Position numbers and translations under genes: made by a program
NCBI GenBank assembly: GCA_019115425.1
Contig: DXDO01000063.1
Location: 1-11,726 of the forward strand
Direction: 5' to 3'
Length of the DNA stretch: 11,726 bases
From: Candidatus Agathobaculum merdigallinarum
GTDB taxonomy: Bacteria; Bacillota; Clostridia; Oscillospirales; Butyricicoccaceae
The notes under the pieces: model-generated
Database searches by the model: none
Told to the model about the DNA's origin: nothing
Seen by the model: only the letters and a program-made list of their open reading frames with translations
Part shown: positions 1 through 6,971 of the stretch, in pieces
Layout of the letters: each line of letters opens with the position of its first letter
Position numbering within the stretch: position 1 is the stretch's first letter

Positions 1-493
1 AACGCGCGAGGTGCGCAAGATCGAGGATTTCGTCATTGCGATCGACACCTCGATGTCCACTTCGGGCGAGCTGGTGCGGCAGTTTTTATCCTACACCTAT
101 TCGCTGCTCATGGACAGCGAGAGCTTTTTCCGGCATATCAACCTGCGCATCCTGCAATGCGACGACCAGCTTCGCTCGGACAAGCGCATCACCAGCGCGC
201 ACGACCTGCGCGACTACATGGAGCACTTCGAGCTGATCGGCCAGTCTTCCACCGACTTCCGCCCGGTGTTCGAGCACGTCGACCAGTTGGTCAGCGAGGG
301 CGCGTTCCACCATCTGCGCGGGCTGGTCTACTTCACGGACGGATTGGGGATCTACCCCAAAAAGCGTCCCCGGTACGACGCCGCCTTTGTCATGCTCGAG
401 GGCGAAGCCTATCCGGAAAACGTCCCGCCGTGGGGTATCCGCGCCATATTGCGCGAGGATGAAATCGCTGCATCGCAAGGAGAGGTATTATGA
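1..493 (+). CDS. VWA-like domain protein, DUF2201-type (5' truncated by window)
   Basis: The reading frame is open at the left edge (first full codon at base 2), so only the C-terminal ~163 residues are visible. They begin with a von Willebrand A-like fold: hydrophobic strand DFVIAID leading into the MIDAS motif DTSMS, a second metal-site element SSTDFRPVF, and a third strand VYFTDG with the conserved Asp. The tail KRPRYDAAFVMLEG followed by PPWG is typical, as I recall it, of the VWA-like C-terminal domain of DUF2201 proteins, whose N-terminal half (outside the window) is a putative metallopeptidase-like domain. The stop TGA overlaps the ATG of the downstream AAA+ gene (ATGA), so the two are translationally coupled. 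VWA proteins paired with MoxR ATPases are thought to act together as chaperone-like remodelling modules; the substrate here is unknown. The GTG at base 11 lies inside the domain and is not a plausible start. Confidence 0.8.
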   Translation, partial: TREVRKIEDFVIAIDTSMSTSGELVRQFLSYTYSLLMDSESFFRHINLRILQCDDQLRSDKRITSAHDLRDYMEHFELIGQSSTDFRPVFEHVDQLVSEGAFHHLRGLVYFTDGLGIYPKKRPRYDAAFVMLEGEAYPENVPPWGIRAILREDEIAASQGEVL

Positions 494-1980
494 ATATCAA
501 AAGAGCCAAAAACGAGATCAAGAACGCGCTGCGCGCCTACCTCGCGCGCGATGAATTCGGCGCATACCGCATCCCGCCCATCCGGCAGCGCCCCATCCTG
601 CTGATGGGCCCGCCGGGCATCGGCAAGACCCAGATCATGGAGCAGATCGCGGACGAGACCGGCGTCGGGCTTGTGTCCTATACCCTGACCCACCACACGC
701 GCCAGTCCGCGCTCGGCCTGCCCTACATCGAGCACCAGAAGTTCGGCGGGCAGGAATACGCGGTCACGGCCTACACCATGAGCGAGATCATCGCCTCAGT
801 CTACCGCGAGATGGAGCGCACGGGCGTCAAGGAGGGCATTTTGTTCCTCGATGAGATCAACTGCATCTCGGAGACGCTCGCGCCCATGATGCTGCAATTT
901 TTGCAGTGCAAGACCTTCGGCAACCAGCGCCTGCCCGAGGGCTGGGTGGTCGTGGCGGCGGGCAACCCGCCCGAGTACAACAAATCCGTGCGCGAGTTCG
1001 ACGTGGTCACGCTCGACCGCGTCAAGCGCATCGACGTGGAGGAGGATTTTGCGGTCTGGAAGGAATACGCCTACCGCCGCGGCATCCACGGCGCGATCCT
1101 GTCCTATCTCGAGATCCGCCGCGACCACTTCTACCGCGTCGAGGCGACTGCGGACGGGATGCAGTTCGTCACCGCGCGCGGCTGGGAGGACCTGTCCGAG
1201 CTGATGCAGACCTATGAGGCGCTCGGCCTTCCGGTCGACCGGCAGGTGGTCGAGCAGTATTTGCAGCTGCCCCGCGTGGCGAGCGATTTTGCGAACTATC
1301 TCCAGCTGTACGAAAAGTACAAGCGCGTCTACCGCGTGGAGGAGATTCTGGACGGCACCTGGGAAAAGGTGCGCGCTTCCGAGCTCGCGGGCGCGCCGTT
1401 TGACGAAAAGCTGGGCGTGCTCGGCCTGCTGCTCTCGCGGCTGGCGGACAGCGCGCGCGAGGCATATCGGCTGGACGGCCTGACCGATGCGCTGCATCAG
1501 GATCTCATCTATATTCGCGAGGGCGAAAAGACGCTCGGCACCATTCTGGACGAAAAGCAGGCCGCGCTCCAGCGCCGCCGCGCGGCAGGCTCGACCGATA
1601 AGGACGCGCTGTTTGTCGCGGCGCGCGAAGCCGAACGGCTGGCCGCGTTCCAGCAGACGATCGCGCTCGAAAAGGTGCCCAGGGGACAGGCGTTTGACCG
1701 GCTCAAGGCGCTGTTCCAGGCCGACGTACAGGCGCGCGCGGATGCGGCAGATAAGACTGACCGGCAGCTTGCAAACGCCTTTGCGTTTCTTGATGCAGCG
1801 ATCCCGGACAGTCAGGAGCTTGTGCTGTTTGCGACCGAGCTGACCGCGAACTACTTCACCTCGTGGTTCATCCAGAACTTCGGAAGCGAGGCGTATTACG
1901 CACACAATAAAAAGCTGCTGTTTGACGATGCGCAGAAACATCTGCTGGACGAGATCCGGCAGGCAAAGCAGGAATCATAA
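490..1980 (+). CDS. MoxR-like AAA+ ATPase partner of the VWA protein
   Basis: A 496-residue AAA+ ATPase, probably cytoplasmic. Walker A is GPPGIGKT at residues 40-47, Walker B is ILFLDE at 117-122, and a sensor-1 strand VVVAAGNPP with Asn159 is followed by LDRVKR (about 175-180), which may carry the arginine finger. This order and spacing fit the MoxR/AAA_5 group. The roughly 300-residue C-terminal part is largely helical and charged, with no domain I recognise; it contains a Lys/Arg/Glu-rich stretch near residues 340-380. The ATG at 490 overlaps the previous stop by 4 nt and has AAGGAGAGG at 477-485, so the start is well supported. Sitting directly after a VWA gene, it forms the classic MoxR ATPase/VWA pair (compare RavA-ViaA), which assembles or remodels other proteins using ATP. 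The target cannot be told from this window because the upstream gene is cut. A strong terminator follows 4 nt after the stop. Confidence 0.85.
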   Translation: MNIKRAKNEIKNALRAYLARDEFGAYRIPPIRQRPILLMGPPGIGKTQIMEQIADETGVGLVSYTLTHHTRQSALGLPYIEHQKFGGQEYAVTAYTMSEIIASVYREMERTGVKEGILFLDEINCISETLAPMMLQFLQCKTFGNQRLPEGWVVVAAGNPPEYNKSVREFDVVTLDRVKRIDVEEDFAVWKEYAYRRGIHGAILSYLEIRRDHFYRVEATADGMQFVTARGWEDLSELMQTYEALGLPVDRQVVEQYLQLPRVASDFANYLQLYEKYKRVYRVEEILDGTWEKVRASELAGAPFDEKLGVLGLLLSRLADSAREAYRLDGLTDALHQDLIYIREGEKTLGTILDEKQAALQRRRAAGSTDKDALFVAAREAERLAAFQQTIALEKVPRGQAFDRLKALFQADVQARADAADKTDRQLANAFAFLDAAIPDSQELVLFATELTANYFTSWFIQNFGSEAYYAHNKKLLFDDAQKHLLDEIRQAKQES

Positions 1981-1984
1981 AAAC

Positions 1985-2019
1985 AGACGCGGGCAGCGCA
2001 TGATGCGCTGCCCGCGTCT
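1985..2019. terminator. Bidirectional intrinsic terminator between convergent genes
   Basis: A perfect 16-bp stem (1985-2000 with 2004-2019) closes on a TGA loop. On the plus strand it is followed by a T-rich run (TTTGCTTTT after the stem), serving the AAA+ gene. On the minus strand it is followed by GTTTTTATG, serving aguB, which ends at 2041. One hairpin thus ends both convergent transcripts. Confidence 0.9.
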
Positions 2020-2040
2020 TTGCTTTTGCTATCCGTGCTA

Positions 2041-2904
<864 letters not shown>

Positions 2905-2938
2905 TGTTTTGTCTCCTTGTCCATGCATTTGCCTGTTT

Positions 2939-3119
2939 GCGGACATCTGTCCGCGGAATACAGCCGAAAACCGCCCTGCGGTTTTCATCCCAAGGCCCAG
3001 CTTTGCCGGGCTTTGGGATTCCCCGACCCAGCGTCCTTGGGATGCGCTGTTCGGGTATCGAAAGGCGGTTTCTTCGGAACCGTCTTTCGTATATAGGGGG
3101 CTTCTGAAGCCCCCCTATA
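2939..3119. repeat. Cluster of six adjacent inverted repeats in the aguA-aguB spacer
   Basis: Back-to-back palindromes fill this spacer. (a) 2939-2954, GCGGACA/TGTCCGC. (b) 2966-2986, a perfect 9-bp stem GAAAACCGC/GCGGTTTTC with loop CCT. (c) 2987-3019, a 12-bp stem ATCCCAAGGCCC/GGGCTTTGGGAT. (d) 3022-3055, CCCGA..CAGCG paired with CGCTG..TCGGG through a small internal loop. (e) 3059-3089, a 14-bp stem CGAAAGGCGGTTTC/GGAACCGTCTTTCG. (f) 3092-3119, TATAGGGGGCTT paired with AAGCCCCCCTATA (one bulged C), overlapping the aguA stop. The imperfect positions in (c) and (e) are G-U pairs if the plus strand is transcribed but A-C mismatches on the minus strand, and (e) can form a C(UUCG)G tetraloop in the plus sense. 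There is no T tract, so these are not ordinary terminators. The identity is unknown: a REP/MITE-like repeat, a structured leader or a small RNA are all possible. Confidence 0.75.
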
Positions 3120-4209
3120 CGCGCGGAATCTGCTGAGTGATGCAGTGGATATTGCCCCCGCCGATCAGGATATCGCGCGCGGGGATGGCGACAACCTTAC
3201 GCGTCGGGAACAGCCCCTGCAAAATCACCTGCGCTTTTTCGTCCATCGGGTCGCCGAACGCGGGCATGACGACCGCACCGTTGGCGATATAGAAGTTGAC
3301 ATAGCTCGCGGCCAGCCGCTCGCCCGGCGTGCGGGTCGGCTCGCCGTCGCACAGGTCCAGCCCCTCGCACTCCTCCGCCGTGATGGTCACCGGCTTGGGC
3401 AGCGGCAGCTTGTGTACCTTGATTTTGCGGCCCTTGGCGTCGGTCGTGGCTTCGAGCGCGTCCAGACTTGCTTTGGAGAGCGCATACTGCGGGTCGCTCT
3501 CGTCGTCCGTCCACGCGAGCACGACTTCGGCAGGCGCTGCAAACGCGCACACGTTGTCCACATGCTCGTTGGTCTCGTCGTTATAGATGCCGCGCGGCAG
3601 CCAGATCACCTTGGAAACGCCCAGATAGTCGCACAGCGTGCGCTCAATTTCCTCCTTCGACAGAGCCGGATTGCGCCCCGCGGAGAGCAGGCACGCTTCG
3701 GTCACCAGCGCGGTGCCCTCGCCATCCACGTGGATCGAACCGCCCTCGCAGATGAAATCCCGCTTGTCGTAGCAGTCGTTTTCCATCAGGTCGCAGAACT
3801 TGCGCGCCACGCGGTTGTCGCGCTCCCAGCTGGGATACAGTCCGTCCACAGCGCCGCCCCAAGCGTTAAAGCCCCAGTCGATACCGCGGCGCTCGCCCTT
3901 GCCGTTTATCACAAAGGTCGGCCCCACATCGCGCGCCCAGGCATCGTCGGTCTCCATCACAACCAGCCGCACCTGCGGCGGCAGCTGCGCGCGGGCGTTG
4001 TCGTACTGCCCCTCCGAGCACAGCACGGTCATCTTCTCGCTCTCGCTGATCGCTTCGATCACGCGGAGGAAGGCCTTGCGCGCGGCGTACGCGCCGTACT
4101 GCCAGGAGTCCGCCCGCTCGGGCCAGATCATCAGGCAGCCCTCGTGGGGCGCGAACTCCGCGGGCATAAAAAAGCCGTCCTGCGCAGGCGAAGTGTGTAA
4201 AATTCTCAT
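3115..4209 (-). CDS. aguA: Agmatine deiminase
   Basis: A 364-residue guanidino-group-modifying enzyme that converts agmatine to N-carbamoylputrescine and ammonia; aguB next door takes the product. Diagnostic segments are PAEFAPHEGCLMIWP near the N-terminus, DDAWARDVGPTFV (Asp94), ICEGGSIHVDGEGT (Glu155), NEHVDN (His217) and the C-terminal catalytic Cys356 in GGGNIHCITQQ. Length and motif order match AguA. Two in-frame ATGs lie close together, at 4224 and 4209. I chose 4209 because GGAGAG (plus positions 4217-4222) sits 7 nt upstream, while the 4224 ATG has no ribosome binding site and its own codons form that one. A sigma-A-type promoter at 4241-4269 fits this gene. No arginine decarboxylase is present, so agmatine must be made elsewhere in the genome or taken up. 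The stop codon lies inside the last inverted repeat of the spacer. Confidence 0.95.
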   Translation of the reverse strand: MRILHTSPAQDGFFMPAEFAPHEGCLMIWPERADSWQYGAYAARKAFLRVIEAISESEKMTVLCSEGQYDNARAQLPPQVRLVVMETDDAWARDVGPTFVINGKGERRGIDWGFNAWGGAVDGLYPSWERDNRVARKFCDLMENDCYDKRDFICEGGSIHVDGEGTALVTEACLLSAGRNPALSKEEIERTLCDYLGVSKVIWLPRGIYNDETNEHVDNVCAFAAPAEVVLAWTDDESDPQYALSKASLDALEATTDAKGRKIKVHKLPLPKPVTITAEECEGLDLCDGEPTRTPGERLAASYVNFYIANGAVVMPAFGDPMDEKAQVILQGLFPTRKVVAIPARDILIGGGNIHCITQQIPRV

Positions 4210-4240
4210 GGTTTTTCTCTCCATATCGTATTCTTTTTAT

Positions 4241-4269
4241 AGATTACAACATTTTGATTTGGCTTGCAA
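4241..4269 (-). promoter_or_regulatory. Putative aguA promoter
   Basis: Read on the minus strand: -35 TTGCAA (4264-4269), a 17-bp spacer and -10 TAATCT (4241-4246). The predicted start is near 4234, about 25 nt before the aguA ATG. The -35 hexamer is its own reverse complement and is also used by the divergent plus-strand promoter. Confidence 0.6.
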
Positions 4270-4292
4270 CGATTTCCCGCATATGTTACACT
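4264..4292 (+). promoter_or_regulatory. Putative promoter of the small membrane protein gene
   Basis: -35 TTGCAA (4264-4269), a 17-bp spacer and -10 TACACT (4287-4292), with an extended -10 TGT at 4284-4286. The predicted start is near 4299, leaving a leader of about 33 nt that holds AGGAGG at 4321-4326. The -35 hexamer coincides exactly with that of the opposing aguA promoter. Confidence 0.6.
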
Positions 4293-4331
4293 AAAGATAC
4301 AAATACTTCAATGTTTTATCAGGAGGAAATT

Positions 4332-4952
4332 ATGCCTAGCAATTACCCATATGCTTATTCCTATACCACTTACAGCATGCCGTTTTACAGTCTGTTCCTG
4401 CCCGTGTTGGCAGCGATCGTTATCATCGCAGGCGGCCTCGCGCTGTACTTCCTGTTTGTGCGCAAACCAAACCACTATCAGGGAGCTGTCGCTAAGCTGC
4501 ACGATGCGCTCACCTTCCGCACGTTTTACACCGAAAAACTCCTCCGCGCGCTGTACTGTATCGTCGTGGTCGGCATCATCGTTTCCAGCGTGGAGTTGCT
4601 GTTTTCCAATTTCTTCGGCGCGCTGCTCGTGTTCGTCGCCGGTAATCTGATTGCGCGTATCGTGTTCGAGTTCGCTCTGTTGCTGCTCGTGCTGTGCCGC
4701 AACACGCAGGAGATCAACCGCAAAATGGGGCCGCTGCCCGAGGAGCCTGCCGCGCCGCAGACGCCCCCGCAGGGTACGGTGCCGCCGTCCCAGCCGCAGG
4801 GTACGCAGGCAGGTTCGGTCCCACCGCAACAGCCGCAAAATACTACCGCGCCGCAGGGCAATGTGCCCCCGCAGGCAACACAGGCACCCTCCAATGTTCC
4901 CCCGCAGGCGCCCGTCCCGCCGCAGTCAGAGCAGAATCCGCCCCAGCAGTAA
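4332..4952 (+). CDS. Small membrane protein with Pro/Gln-rich C-terminal tail (DUF4282-like?)
   Basis: 206 residues. It has a short Tyr/Ser-rich N-terminus, then a hydrophobic segment at about 19-43 (LFLPVLAAIVIIAGGLALYF), a basic/amphipathic linker with RKPNHYQGAVAKLHDALTFR, and two more hydrophobic segments at about 71-90 and 94-122. The last ends in ARIVFEFALLLLV followed by CRNTQEI, which recalls DUF4282 membrane proteins, though I am not certain of the family. Residues ~134-206 are a low-complexity tail rich in Pro, Gln, Thr and Ala with repeated VPPQ and APQ units, probably disordered; whether it faces the cytoplasm or the wall is unclear. I chose the ATG at 4332 because AGGAGG lies 5 nt upstream (4321-4326); the longer frame from 4254 would start inside the promoter. 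It stands alone and is divergent from aguA. The function is unknown. Confidence 0.8.
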   Translation: MPSNYPYAYSYTTYSMPFYSLFLPVLAAIVIIAGGLALYFLFVRKPNHYQGAVAKLHDALTFRTFYTEKLLRALYCIVVVGIIVSSVELLFSNFFGALLVFVAGNLIARIVFEFALLLLVLCRNTQEINRKMGPLPEEPAAPQTPPQGTVPPSQPQGTQAGSVPPQQPQNTTAPQGNVPPQATQAPSNVPPQAPVPPQSEQNPPQQ

Positions 4953-4962
4953 AAAAACAAAG

Positions 4963-4991
4963 CCGTCCCGCGTATGCGGGGCGGTTTTTTT
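4963..4991. terminator. Intrinsic terminator between convergent genes
   Basis: Stem CCGTCCCGC (4963-4971) with GCGGGGCGG (4976-4984), loop GTAT, then T7 at 4985-4991. The single imperfect pair is U-G on the plus strand, so it is best as the plus-strand terminator of the membrane protein gene. The A-rich left flank (4951-4961) gives a T-rich tail on the minus strand too, so it can also serve the flavin reductase gene. Confidence 0.9.
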
Positions 4992-5638
4992 CATCCCAGC
5001 CGCCGGAAATCCGCGACCGCAACGCCCGACTGCGCGGCCTCGCCGGTGACAAGGTTCTGCGGCGCGGGGATGAGCAGCATGTAGCCGTCCTCCCCATAGC
5101 GCCTGCCGTAGCCGCGCGCGTATTCCTCCTCGACTGCAACGGACTGCACCTCGCCCACCACCATCGCGGTGAGCCCCGCGCCGGTAAGGTCGGTCAGGCT
5201 GTGCAGCGTACACTCCATCGTCAAAAAGCTCTCCGCGATGACCGGCGCCGCTACCGTTTGCGCCCGCTCGAGCGTAAACCCGCCTGCGGCGAACTCATCG
5301 CTCTCCGCGTCGTTGTGCGCAATGGTCTCCAGCAGACGGTCGTAGCAGGAAAGCGGCAGGAAGTTGAGCGCAAAGCATTTGTCCCGCCGGATGTTGGCAT
5401 AGGTGTGCGTATGCTGGAACAGGTTTCCCATGACCGCGAAAAACGCCGTCTTATCCCCGTGGAAGCACGCCCACGAGTGGAAGCACACGTTGGGCTTTCC
5501 GTTTTCCTTCCATGTCGTGATGGCGAACAGCACCTGCGGCACGCCCGCGGCGCACTCCATATGTGAGACGATCTCGAACTGCCCCGGGTATTCCTCCCGA
5601 AAGTGCGCGGGGCGTTCCTTGCCGATGCGGATATTCAT
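4991..5638 (-). CDS. Flavin reductase-like protein (FMN-binding split barrel)
   Basis: 215 residues, resembling the flavin reductase family (Flavin_Reduct domain). The core PQVLFAITTWKENGKPN, NVCFHSWACF, TAFFAVM and ANIRRDKCFALNFLP blocks (about residues 34-95) match the FMN-binding split barrel. The C-terminal third, with AMVVGEVQSVAV, is the closing strand region. Such proteins bind FMN and reduce flavins or act as FMN-dependent oxidoreductases in the cytoplasm; the true electron acceptor is unknown. The ATG at 5638 has a G-rich ribosome binding site on the minus strand (core GGAGG at 5649-5653, spacer about 10). It starts 19 nt after the yaaA stop on the same strand, so the two are probably co-transcribed. 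Because flavin reductases can also reduce ferric iron, a role in redox or iron balance is possible, but this is inference from context. Confidence 0.8.
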   Translation of the reverse strand: MNIRIGKERPAHFREEYPGQFEIVSHMECAAGVPQVLFAITTWKENGKPNVCFHSWACFHGDKTAFFAVMGNLFQHTHTYANIRRDKCFALNFLPLSCYDRLLETIAHNDAESDEFAAGGFTLERAQTVAAPVIAESFLTMECTLHSLTDLTGAGLTAMVVGEVQSVAVEEEYARGYGRRYGEDGYMLLIPAPQNLVTGEAAQSGVAVADFRRLG

Positions 5639-5657
5639 ATTCTGTCCCCCTCCCCTG

Positions 5658-6404
5658 TCAGCTGCGGGTGATAAAGGTCAATATGTTGTTGTCTGACAGG
5701 CTCTGCTCATACTGGAAATCATTCCAGTCGAAGAAGGTGAGCTGCTCGGGCGCTTCGATGCGGTTCTCGATGATATACCGCGCCATGCGGCCGCGCGCCA
5801 TCTTGGCGATGGTCGCGAGGCACCGCAGCTTGCCCTTGCGGTATGTCAAAAACTCGCAGGTGATCATCCGGTCGGCGGGCAGAAGATACGGCCGCACCGC
5901 CTTGCTGTATTCGTTCGACGCAAGGTTGACCGCGATATCGTCCCCATCCCCGAACAGGTCGTCGTAAAACGCGCGGCCCCAGAAGTCGTACAGGCTCTGC
6001 CCGTCCAGCTTGTGCGCCAGCTCAAGCCGGTAGGGCCGGATCGCGTCGAGCGGCCGCAGCGGGCCGTAAAACGCGGAAAACAGCCGCACATGTTCCTGCG
6101 CAAAGGTGAAATCGGACAGCGTCAGCGTTTCCGCCTGCAAATGCTTGTATGCCAGCCCGTCATACGCCAGCATTGCGGGCACGCCGCCCTCGCCTGTCCA
6201 GTCCTGATAGAGCGCCGCCGCGCGCAGTGCGATCTGCGGGCTGGTCTGCAAAATGCTCTCGAGCTCATACGGCGCCTTGCGCTTCAGGCTGGCTGCCAGC
6301 CCCTCGGTCTTGTACAGATATCGCGGTGCGCGCCCCTCCGGCATTCCCTGCGGCATTGCGGGCGCGGCGCGCATATTTTTCGCCGGCGACAAAAATACCT
6401 TCAT
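5658..6404 (-). CDS. yaaA: Peroxide stress protein YaaA (DUF328/UPF0246)
   Basis: 248 residues, close to the usual YaaA length. Family landmarks are the N-terminal MKVFLSPAKNM, the block AMLAYDGLAYKHL (about residue 79-91), the block LFSAFYGPLRPLDAIRPYRL, LYDFWGRAFYDDL, VNLASNEYSKAV, and the C-terminal KMARGRMARYII. In E. coli YaaA belongs to the OxyR regulon, binds DNA and limits free intracellular iron during peroxide stress; the Clostridial role is inferred. The open frame reaches back to an ATG at 6488. I chose the ATG at 6404, with GGAGGGG at plus 6411-6417 (6-nt spacer), because the protein family starts at MKVFLSPAKN and a good promoter lies at 6427-6455. The gene is divergent from a DtxR-like metal regulator and leads into a flavin reductase gene. 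Confidence 0.93.
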   Translation of the reverse strand: MKVFLSPAKNMRAAPAMPQGMPEGRAPRYLYKTEGLAASLKRKAPYELESILQTSPQIALRAAALYQDWTGEGGVPAMLAYDGLAYKHLQAETLTLSDFTFAQEHVRLFSAFYGPLRPLDAIRPYRLELAHKLDGQSLYDFWGRAFYDDLFGDGDDIAVNLASNEYSKAVRPYLLPADRMITCEFLTYRKGKLRCLATIAKMARGRMARYIIENRIEAPEQLTFFDWNDFQYEQSLSDNNILTFITRS

Positions 6405-6426
6405 CCTGCTCCCCTCCGTTTCCTCC

Positions 6427-6455
6427 ATTGTACCCAAAAAACCGCGCGCCTGCAA
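6427..6455 (-). promoter_or_regulatory. Putative yaaA promoter
   Basis: Minus strand: -35 TTGCAG (6450-6455), a 17-bp spacer and -10 TACAAT (6427-6432). The predicted start is near 6420, leaving a leader of about 16 nt that begins just before the GGAGGGG ribosome binding site. Its -35 is 12 bp from the -35 of the opposing regulator promoter. Confidence 0.7.
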
Positions 6456-6467
6456 GCGCCGCCTGTA

Positions 6468-6496
6468 TTGCCAAAGGCTGGCGTTCATGGTAAAAT
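6468..6496 (+). promoter_or_regulatory. Putative promoter of the DtxR-like regulator gene
   Basis: -35 TTGCCA (6468-6473), a 17-bp spacer and -10 TAAAAT (6491-6496), with an extended -10 TGG at 6488-6490. The predicted start is near 6503. The 42-nt leader contains GGTG (6498-6501) and CACC (6518-6521) about 16 bp apart, a weak inverted pair that could be part of an operator. No clear DtxR or MntR box is visible. Confidence 0.65.
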
Positions 6497-6544
6497 AGGT
6501 GTTACGATTTATGGAATCACCGCGAACAAAGGAGGCCGCGCGCA

Positions 6545-6928
6545 GTGAAGATACAGGAAAGCGCAGAAAACTATTTGGAAGCCATTCTCGTCCTGCGGCA
6601 GAGGAACGGGCAGGTGCGGTCGATCGACGTGGCGCACTACACCGGCTTTTCCAAACCGAGCATCAGCCGGGCGGTCGGCCTGCTGCGGGATAACGGCTAT
6701 GTCTCCATCGACCAGAACGGCTTGCTGAACCTGACTGAGGCCGGCCTGAAAATCGCGGAAACCATCTACGAGCGCCACACCGTGCTCACCGAGCTGCTGA
6801 CCAAGCTCGGCGTCTCGCCGGAAACCGCGGCGGAGGACGCCTGCCGCATCGAGCATGTCATCAGTGCGGAGACCTTTGCAAAGCTCAAGGAGCACGCGCG
6901 CAAATACGGTGCGATAGCCGGCGAGTAG
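6545..6928 (+). CDS. DtxR/IdeR/MntR-family metal-dependent transcriptional regulator
   Basis: 127 residues: an N-terminal winged helix-turn-helix (about 1-65, with recognition-helix segment FSKPSISRAVGLL) and the metal-binding/dimerisation domain (about 66-127). It lacks the SH3-like third domain of DtxR, as MntR does. Aligned by eye, the metal-ligand positions are Asn9 (Asp in B. subtilis MntR, Met in DtxR), Glu12, His78, Cys100, Glu103 and His104. The block DACRIEHV is close to DtxR's ACRWEHV, so the site is of the iron-sensor type at Cys100, with Asn at the first position. The start is GTG at 6545, supported by AAAGGAGG at 6528-6535 (9-nt spacer) and by the family N-terminus ESAENYLEAIL. 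It is divergent from yaaA, an arrangement that suggests it may control yaaA and the flavin reductase gene. It is followed by a terminator. Confidence 0.92.
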   Translation: MKIQESAENYLEAILVLRQRNGQVRSIDVAHYTGFSKPSISRAVGLLRDNGYVSIDQNGLLNLTEAGLKIAETIYERHTVLTELLTKLGVSPETAAEDACRIEHVISAETFAKLKEHARKYGAIAGE

Positions 6929-6946
6929 TCTCCCTGCACCACCAGG

Positions 6947-6971
6947 GCCGGTCCGGAGGGACCGGCTTTTT
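6947..6971 (+). terminator. Intrinsic terminator after the DtxR-like gene
   Basis: A perfect 8-bp stem GCCGGTCC/GGACCGGC with loop GGAG, then T5. It ends only 24 nt before the next ATG (6996), with no clear promoter in between, so it may be leaky or act as an attenuator for the methyltransferase genes. Confidence 0.88.

Noticed and set aside
796..1941. 381-codon minus-strand frame opposite the AAA+ gene
   Set aside because: High-G+C antisense frame; the plus-strand gene has Walker motifs, a ribosome binding site and a terminator.
2905..3114. Known riboswitch upstream of aguB
   Set aside because: The spacer is highly structured but I do not recognise the conserved core of any known riboswitch class, and the wobble pairs favour the plus strand, opposite to the agu transcript.
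3059..3119. Intrinsic terminator at the end of aguA
   Set aside because: The hairpins are strong but neither is followed by a T tract on the minus strand.
3145..4200. Long plus-strand open frame opposite aguA
   Set aside because: Low-complexity Arg/Ala/Val translation, no ribosome binding site; aguA on the minus strand explains the sequence fully.
4694..5566. Plus-strand frame bridging the membrane protein tail and the flavin reductase gene
   Set aside because: It crosses a T7 terminator and lies antisense to a recognisable FMN-binding protein; the start is inside another gene.
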